A stretch of DNA of 24,875 bases, taken from NCBI GenBank assembly GCA_011390455.1, contig JAABSI010000041.1, positions 1 to 24,875 on the forward strand, read 5' to 3'. The translations under genes and the position numbers were made by a program. A model generated the notes under the pieces. It was not told where the DNA came from and searched no databases. It was given only the letters and a program-made list of their open reading frames with translations. The stretch's first letter is position 1. Each line of letters opens with the position of its first letter. The stretch comes from Trueperaceae bacterium. GTDB lineage: Bacteria > Deinococcota > Deinococci > Deinococcales > Trueperaceae. Below are positions 21,088-24,875 of this stretch, piece after piece.

Positions 21088-22574
21088 GCGCCGCCCTGGA
21101 CGGCACCCCCAAGGTCGTGGCGGCCCAGGTCGAGGCGCCCGAGATCGAGCGGCGCATGCTGATCGGCGGGCGCTGGGTGGAGGCGCGCGGCGGCGGCACG
21201 TGGGACCTGGTCGATCCCGGCCGCGGCGCCGTGGTCGACCGCGTCGCCTTCGGCGACGCGGACGACGCGCGCGCCGCGATCGAGGCCGCGGCGGCGGCCT
21301 TCCGCGGCTGGTCGCGGCTGCCGCCGCACCGCCGCGCGGAGGTGCTCGAAGGCGCCGCCGACTGGATCCGCGCCCGCGCCGACGCCCTGGCGCGCCTCAG
21401 CGCCGAGGAGTCGGGCAAGCCGCTGGGCGAGGCGAAGGCCGAGTGGCTCTCGGCCTGCAACCACCTCACCTGGTTCGCCGCGGAGGGCGCGCGCGCCTAC
21501 GGCCGCATCGTCCCCTCGCGCGTCCCCACCCGGCGCATCGAGGTCCGCCCCGAGCCCATCGGCGTGGTCGCGACCATCACCGCGTGGAACTTCCCGGTCT
21601 ACAACGTCGTGCGCAGCTGGGCGGCGGCGCTCGCCGCGGGCTGCACGGTGGTCGGGCGGCCGAGCGAGCTGACGCCGCGCTCCGCCTTCGCGCTCGCGCA
21701 GGCGCTGCACGAGTCGGGCGCGCCCGCGGGGGTCGTCAACGTGGTCAACGGCGATCCCGCGGGCATGGCGCAGGCCTTCCTCGACGACCCGCGGGTGCGC
21801 AAGATCGCCTTCACCGGTAGCCCGCGGGTCGGCAAGCTGCTCATGGACGGGGCCTCGCGCACCCTCACCCGCTTGGGGCTCGAGTTGGGCGGGAACGCGC
21901 CGGTGCTCGTCTTCCCCGACGTCGACGTCCCCGAGGTGGCGCGCCTGGCCGCCACGTGGAAGCTGCGCAACGCCGGCCAGGTCTGCGTGGCGCCGCAGCG
22001 CTTCCTGGTGCACGCGGACGTCGCCGAGGCCTTCACCGAGGCGGTCGCCGCCGAGGTCGCGGCCCTGCACGTGGGGCACGCCTTCGAGACCGGCACCCAG
22101 GTGGGGCCGCTCGTCACCGACCGGCACCGCGAGCGGGTCGCGGACCTGGTCGCGCGCAGCGTGGCCGCCGGCGCCCAGGTGGTCCTCGGAGGCGCCGAGC
22201 TCGAGCGCGACGGCTTCTTCTACGCCCCCACCGTCCTGCGCGACGTCCCCGAGGGAGCGCCGGTGCTGACCGACGAGATCTTCGGGCCGGTGCTGCCGGT
22301 GCAAGCCTTCCAGGACCTCGACGAGGCGCTCCGGCTCGCGAACGCCACCGAGTACGGCCTCGCCGCCTTCGTGATGGGGCACCGCCTCGAGGCGGTCCAC
22401 GCGGCGGTCGCCGGCCTCGAGTTCGGGATGGTGGCGGTGAACGACTGGCTGCCCTCGACGCCGGAGGCGCCCTTCGGCGGGGTCAAGGGGTCGGGGCTCG
22501 GGCGCGAGAGCGGCGCCGAGGGGCTCGCGGAGTACCAGGAGCTCAAGACGGTGTACGTCGGAGGCCTTCGGTGA
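21084..22574 (+). CDS. NAD(P)-dependent aldehyde dehydrogenase, succinate-semialdehyde/aminobutyraldehyde type
   Basis: A 496-residue enzyme of the ALDH superfamily. Catalytic residues are intact: C301 in NAGQVCVAPQRF, E267 in LELGGNAPVLVF, and the Asn of 'AWNFPVYNVV' near residue 171. FTGSPRVGK (NAD-binding) and 'EIFGPVLPVQ' follow the usual spacing, and the end GGVKGSGLGRESGAEGLAEYQE matches SSADH-type enzymes. It oxidises the aldehyde from the transaminase or oxidase steps to an acid. The ATG overlaps the gabT stop by 4 nt. The first 22 residues are an extra leader compared with GabD. Which aldehyde is preferred cannot be told from sequence alone. Confidence 0.93.
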   Translation: MSAALDGTPKVVAAQVEAPEIERRMLIGGRWVEARGGGTWDLVDPGRGAVVDRVAFGDADDARAAIEAAAAAFRGWSRLPPHRRAEVLEGAADWIRARADALARLSAEESGKPLGEAKAEWLSACNHLTWFAAEGARAYGRIVPSRVPTRRIEVRPEPIGVVATITAWNFPVYNVVRSWAAALAAGCTVVGRPSELTPRSAFALAQALHESGAPAGVVNVVNGDPAGMAQAFLDDPRVRKIAFTGSPRVGKLLMDGASRTLTRLGLELGGNAPVLVFPDVDVPEVARLAATWKLRNAGQVCVAPQRFLVHADVAEAFTEAVAAEVAALHVGHAFETGTQVGPLVTDRHRERVADLVARSVAAGAQVVLGGAELERDGFFYAPTVLRDVPEGAPVLTDEIFGPVLPVQAFQDLDEALRLANATEYGLAAFVMGHRLEAVHAAVAGLEFGMVAVNDWLPSTPEAPFGGVKGSGLGRESGAEGLAEYQELKTVYVGGLR

Positions 22575-22615
22575 GCGGGGCCCGGCATCCGACGACGTTC
22601 CCCCGGCACGTGCCG

Positions 22616-22621
22616 TAGACT
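22616..22621 (+). promoter_or_regulatory. -10 element of the second MFS gene
   Basis: TAGACT ending 8 nt before the ATG at 22630, with no Shine-Dalgarno between. It fits a leaderless start independent of the catabolic operon; a -35 is not evident. Confidence 0.5.
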
Positions 22622-22629
22622 CCGGCCGC

Positions 22630-24060
22630 ATGGACCCGGTCCCGACCCCCACCCCCGAATCGCCGCTGGCGACGCCGCCCGCGCCGCCAGCTCCCGCGCC
22701 ACCCCCACCGCCGGGCGACGCCCGGCGCCTCTCGGACCTGGCGCCGGACGTGCGGGACGCCGTCCGCGCGACGATGCGCATGTCGGTGGTCGAGGGGTCG
22801 CTCACCCAGGTCTTCCTCAACTGGACCTCGGGGGCCGTGCTGATCGGCTTCATGCTCCACGTGGGCGCCAGCCCGGCGGAGATCGCGCTCGTGGGTTCGG
22901 TGCCGCTGTTGGCGCAGGTCGCGAGCCCCACCGCGGCGTACCTGGCGGCCGCGCTCGGCCACCGCAAGACCCTCACGGTGGTGGCGGCGCTGCTCTCCCG
23001 CCTCACCTGGCTGTTGGCGGCGGCGCTACCGATCATGCCGGTCCCGGACGCCTTGCGCCCCACCCTGCTGATCGCCGTCGTGCTTTTCAGCAGCTTCTTC
23101 CTCGCGGCGAACGGCACGCTGTGGGCCGCATGGATGGGCGACGTGATCCCGCAGCGGGAGCGCGGGGGCTACTTCGGCCTGCGGACCGGGGTGGTGGGGG
23201 TGGTCGCGATGGTGGCCAACCTCGCCGCCGGCGCCTTCCTCGACCGGGTCGGGGCGCCGCTCAACTTCCAATCGGTGCTCGTCGCCTCGGTCGTGATCGC
23301 GCTCGCCGGCGTCGCGATCTACCTGCGCCAGCTCGACCCGCCCACCGAACGGGTCCGCATGCGCTGGCGCGACGTGATGACGGTGCCGCTGCGCGACCCT
23401 GGCTTCCGGAGCTTCCTGCGCTTCGCGCTCTATTGGCAGTTCGTCGTGCTGCTCGCGGCGCCGTTCGTCTACCCGTACTTCCTCGATCAGCTGGCGATGA
23501 CCTTCACGCAGGTCGCCATCTGGGCGTCCATCGCCGCGACGACCGGCCTCGCGACCACCATCCTCTGGGGGCGCGCCGCCGATCGCAGCGGGAACAAGGC
23601 CGTGCTCGCCGTCGGCACCTTCCTCGCCGGAGCGCTGCTGCCGGCCTCGTGGATCCTCGCCGGACTCACGGGCAACCTCGGTTGGATCTGGGCCTCGGCG
23701 GTCTTCGACGCGGTGGCGTGGGGCGCGATCGGCCCGGCGATCTTCAACCTGGCGCTCGTCTCCGCGCCGCAGGCGAACCGGGTGGCCTTCATCGCCATGT
23801 ACAGCCTGGGCACCGGCGTCGCCGGCTTCCTGGGCGGCGTGCTCTCGGGTCCCCTGCTCGTCTTCCTGGCGCGCTACGAGATGCCCGCCTTCGGCGGCAC
23901 CTTCACCGCCTACCACTGGCTGTTCGTGATCTCCGGGGTGCTGCGGATGCTCGCCTGGCTGCTGCTGCGTCCGGTCCCCGAGGCAGAGGCCTGGCGCACC
24001 CGCGACCTGCTGCGGAGCATGCGCACGGGTTGGAAGGGGATGGGGTTCCCCTGGCGGTGA
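22630..24060 (+). CDS. Major facilitator superfamily transporter, substrate unknown
   Basis: A 476-residue membrane protein with about 12 hydrophobic segments. The first 35 residues are a cytoplasmic, Pro-rich tail (MDPVPTPTPESPL...). The loop between helices 2 and 3 carries YLAAALGHRKTLTV, and the later 'WMGDVIPQRERGGYFGLRTG' and 'LWGRAADRSGNKAVLAVG' fit the MFS fold. It is not closely similar to the MFS encoded at 6747-8009. It follows the aldehyde dehydrogenase by 55 nt but seems to have its own promoter. A role in export or uptake related to the cluster is possible, but nothing in the sequence shows it. Confidence 0.85.
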   Translation: MDPVPTPTPESPLATPPAPPAPAPPPPPGDARRLSDLAPDVRDAVRATMRMSVVEGSLTQVFLNWTSGAVLIGFMLHVGASPAEIALVGSVPLLAQVASPTAAYLAAALGHRKTLTVVAALLSRLTWLLAAALPIMPVPDALRPTLLIAVVLFSSFFLAANGTLWAAWMGDVIPQRERGGYFGLRTGVVGVVAMVANLAAGAFLDRVGAPLNFQSVLVASVVIALAGVAIYLRQLDPPTERVRMRWRDVMTVPLRDPGFRSFLRFALYWQFVVLLAAPFVYPYFLDQLAMTFTQVAIWASIAATTGLATTILWGRAADRSGNKAVLAVGTFLAGALLPASWILAGLTGNLGWIWASAVFDAVAWGAIGPAIFNLALVSAPQANRVAFIAMYSLGTGVAGFLGGVLSGPLLVFLARYEMPAFGGTFTAYHWLFVISGVLRMLAWLLLRPVPEAEAWRTRDLLRSMRTGWKGMGFPWR

Positions 24061-24081
24061 GCCGCCGCACCGCGCAGACGA

Positions 24082-24099
24082 TCGCGCGTCAGCGCGCGA
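24082..24099. terminator. Short convergent hairpin
   Basis: TCGCGCG (24082-24088) and CGCGCGA (24093-24099) pair over a 4-nt loop, overlapping the stop of the minus-strand gene; there is no T tract. Confidence 0.3.
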
Positions 24100-24748
24100 C
24101 GATCGCCCGAAACCCGCTCGGCGTCAGCAGGTGGGTCATCACGACGTCGTGCGCCTCGGTCGGGATCCGCTCGACGACCAGCGCGTCGGGCGCGACGCCG
24201 ACCCGCAGGGTGCGCTCCGGCAGCCACGGCAGCAGCCGGTCGTAGTGCCCCTGTCCGTGGCCGAGGCGGGCGCCGTGGACGTCGAAGGCGAGGCCGGGCA
24301 CCAGCACCAGGTCGACCTCGGCGGGGTCGATGGGGCGCGCGTCGAGCCGAGGCTGGTCGAACCCGAACGCATGGCGTTCGAACGGTGGCGTCCACGCCCG
24401 CAGCTCCAGCAGGGCGCGCGCGCCCACGGTGCGGGTGGTCGCGAGCCGCGGACCGTCGGCGGGCGCCGCCGACCGCGCGCTCGCCGGCAGCGGGTCGAGC
24501 TCGTCGCCGAAGGCCAGGTAGACGAGCGCCAGTTCGGCGCCGCGCCACGCGCCCCAGCCGGCCAGGAGCGCGTGGACGGCGGCCTCGTCGCGCGCGCGCC
24601 GTGCCGCGTCGGCCGCCCAGGCGCGCCGCCGCGCATGCGCCCAGGCGCGCCAGGCGGTTTTCGGGGCGTCGGCGGCGGGCGTCGGGGGGCCGCTCCGGCC
24701 CGCGTCTGCGTCGGGCGCCTCGTGGGCGCCACGTCCTCCGTGCGTCAC
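24089..24748 (-). CDS. 5-formyltetrahydrofolate cyclo-ligase
   Basis: A 219-residue cytoplasmic enzyme that converts 5-formyl-THF with ATP to 5,10-methenyl-THF. The diagnostic motif is DLVLVPGLAFDVHGARLGHG followed by QGHYDRLL (about residues 142-169), the phosphate- and folate-binding core of the family. The N-terminal 30 residues are low-complexity (Gly/Ala/Pro/Asp), followed by a basic alpha-helical stretch that usually starts the protein (KTAWRAWAHARRRAW). GTG at 24748 is chosen because TAGCGT lies 6 nt upstream. It is divergent from the gene at 24781. Confidence 0.9.
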   Translation of the reverse strand: MTHGGRGAHEAPDADAGRSGPPTPAADAPKTAWRAWAHARRRAWAADAARRARDEAAVHALLAGWGAWRGAELALVYLAFGDELDPLPASARSAAPADGPRLATTRTVGARALLELRAWTPPFERHAFGFDQPRLDARPIDPAEVDLVLVPGLAFDVHGARLGHGQGHYDRLLPWLPERTLRVGVAPDALVVERIPTEAHDVVMTHLLTPSGFRAIVAR

Positions 24749-24754
24749 GCGCGC

Positions 24755-24774
24755 ACGCTACCGCGCCGTAGGCT
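24755..24774. promoter_or_regulatory. Back-to-back leaderless -10 elements
   Basis: On the minus strand TAGCGT (24755-24760) ends 6 nt before the GTG of the cyclo-ligase. On the plus strand TAGGCT (24769-24774) ends 6 nt before the ATG at 24781. Only 32 bp separate the two start codons, so each -35 region must fall at or within the other gene's start. Confidence 0.45.
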
Positions 24775-24780
24775 TGCCGC

Positions 24781-24875
24781 ATGCCCGAGACCACGCAAGC
24801 CACCCTGCACCACCTCGTCGAGAAGCGCTTCGTCGGCACCACCCCGGACGGTCGTCAGGTCCTGATCGACGGCAC
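24781..24875 (+). CDS. Probable OsmC-like protein, N-terminal fragment cut by window end
   Basis: Only 31 complete codons are visible: it starts MPETTQATLHHLVEKRFVGT and continues TPDGRQVLIDG. The pattern 'basic-F-x-G-T/x-x-x-G-x-x-hydrophobic-D-G' is typical of the first beta strands of OsmC/Ohr peroxidase-like proteins, which detoxify organic hydroperoxides. The catalytic cysteines would lie beyond the window, so the assignment is tentative. The ATG follows TAGGCT by 6 nt with no ribosome site, a leaderless start. Confidence 0.5.
   Translation, partial: MPETTQATLHHLVEKRFVGTTPDGRQVLIDG

Noticed and set aside
1..24875. CRISPR arrays, tRNA or rRNA genes, insertion sequences, prophage genes
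   Set aside because: No regularly spaced repeats, cloverleaf sequences, transposase or phage motifs were seen; the region reads as ordinary chromosomal genes.

Overview
The window is very GC-rich DNA with short intergenic gaps, many ATGA/GTGA start-stop overlaps and codon use dominated by G/C third positions. At least nine genes have a TANNNT hexamer only 5-10 nt upstream of an ATG or GTG, which is the layout of leaderless transcripts. That pattern is well known in Deinococcus and in Actinobacteria. Combined with the gene families present it suggests a member of the Deinococcota, possibly Trueperaceae-like. This is inference; no rRNA or other marker in the window proves it.

Layout. (1) 1-1108, minus: a housekeeping unit yceD-rpmF-fabH (fabH cut by the window edge) without plsX between rpmF and fabH, driven by a promoter with a perfect TTGACA. 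(2) 1213-6361, plus: a receiver/SARP-like response regulator; a CPA2-type cation/proton antiporter with a C-terminal nucleotide-binding domain, preceded by a possible 29-codon leader ORF; then an overlapping chain hisA - mutM/fpg - hotdog thioesterase. The mutM reading frame has ATC where the initiator codon should be. (3) 6362-6746: 385 bp without a gene, rich in strong hairpins, with a perfect 16-bp palindrome; possible unidentified structured RNA. (4) 6747-8687, minus: an MFS transporter and a SufR-like winged-helix regulator with five C-terminal cysteines, divergent from a small DUF2892 membrane protein (8757-8969, plus).

(5) 9108-22574 is the most interesting part, a polyamine/omega-amine uptake and catabolism island. 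First operon (plus): periplasmic binding protein PotD, ATPase PotA, a C45-type N-terminal-nucleophile acylase/acyltransferase and a GNAT acetyltransferase, joined by 4-nt overlaps after potA. Next comes a MarR-type regulator with a perfect 35-bp palindromic operator in its promoter. Convergent to it is the permease pair potB-potC (minus); a related operator half-site lies upstream of potB and a 19-nt G tract sits at its 5' end. Divergent from potB, after an intergenic region that can fold into a three-way junction, runs a catabolic run (plus): a second, paralogous GNAT, a flavin amine oxidase, two class III aminotransferases (the second GabT-like) and an aldehyde dehydrogenase. Read together, the genes could import a (possibly N-acylated) polyamine, remove or exchange acyl groups, oxidise or transaminate the amine to an aldehyde, and oxidise that to an acid such as succinate. 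MarR is the likely local regulator.

(6) 22630-24875: a second MFS transporter; a minus-strand 5-formyltetrahydrofolate cyclo-ligase; and, divergent from it with only 32 bp between start codons, the N-terminus of a probable OsmC-like protein cut by the window end. No tRNA, rRNA, insertion sequence, prophage or CRISPR array was seen.
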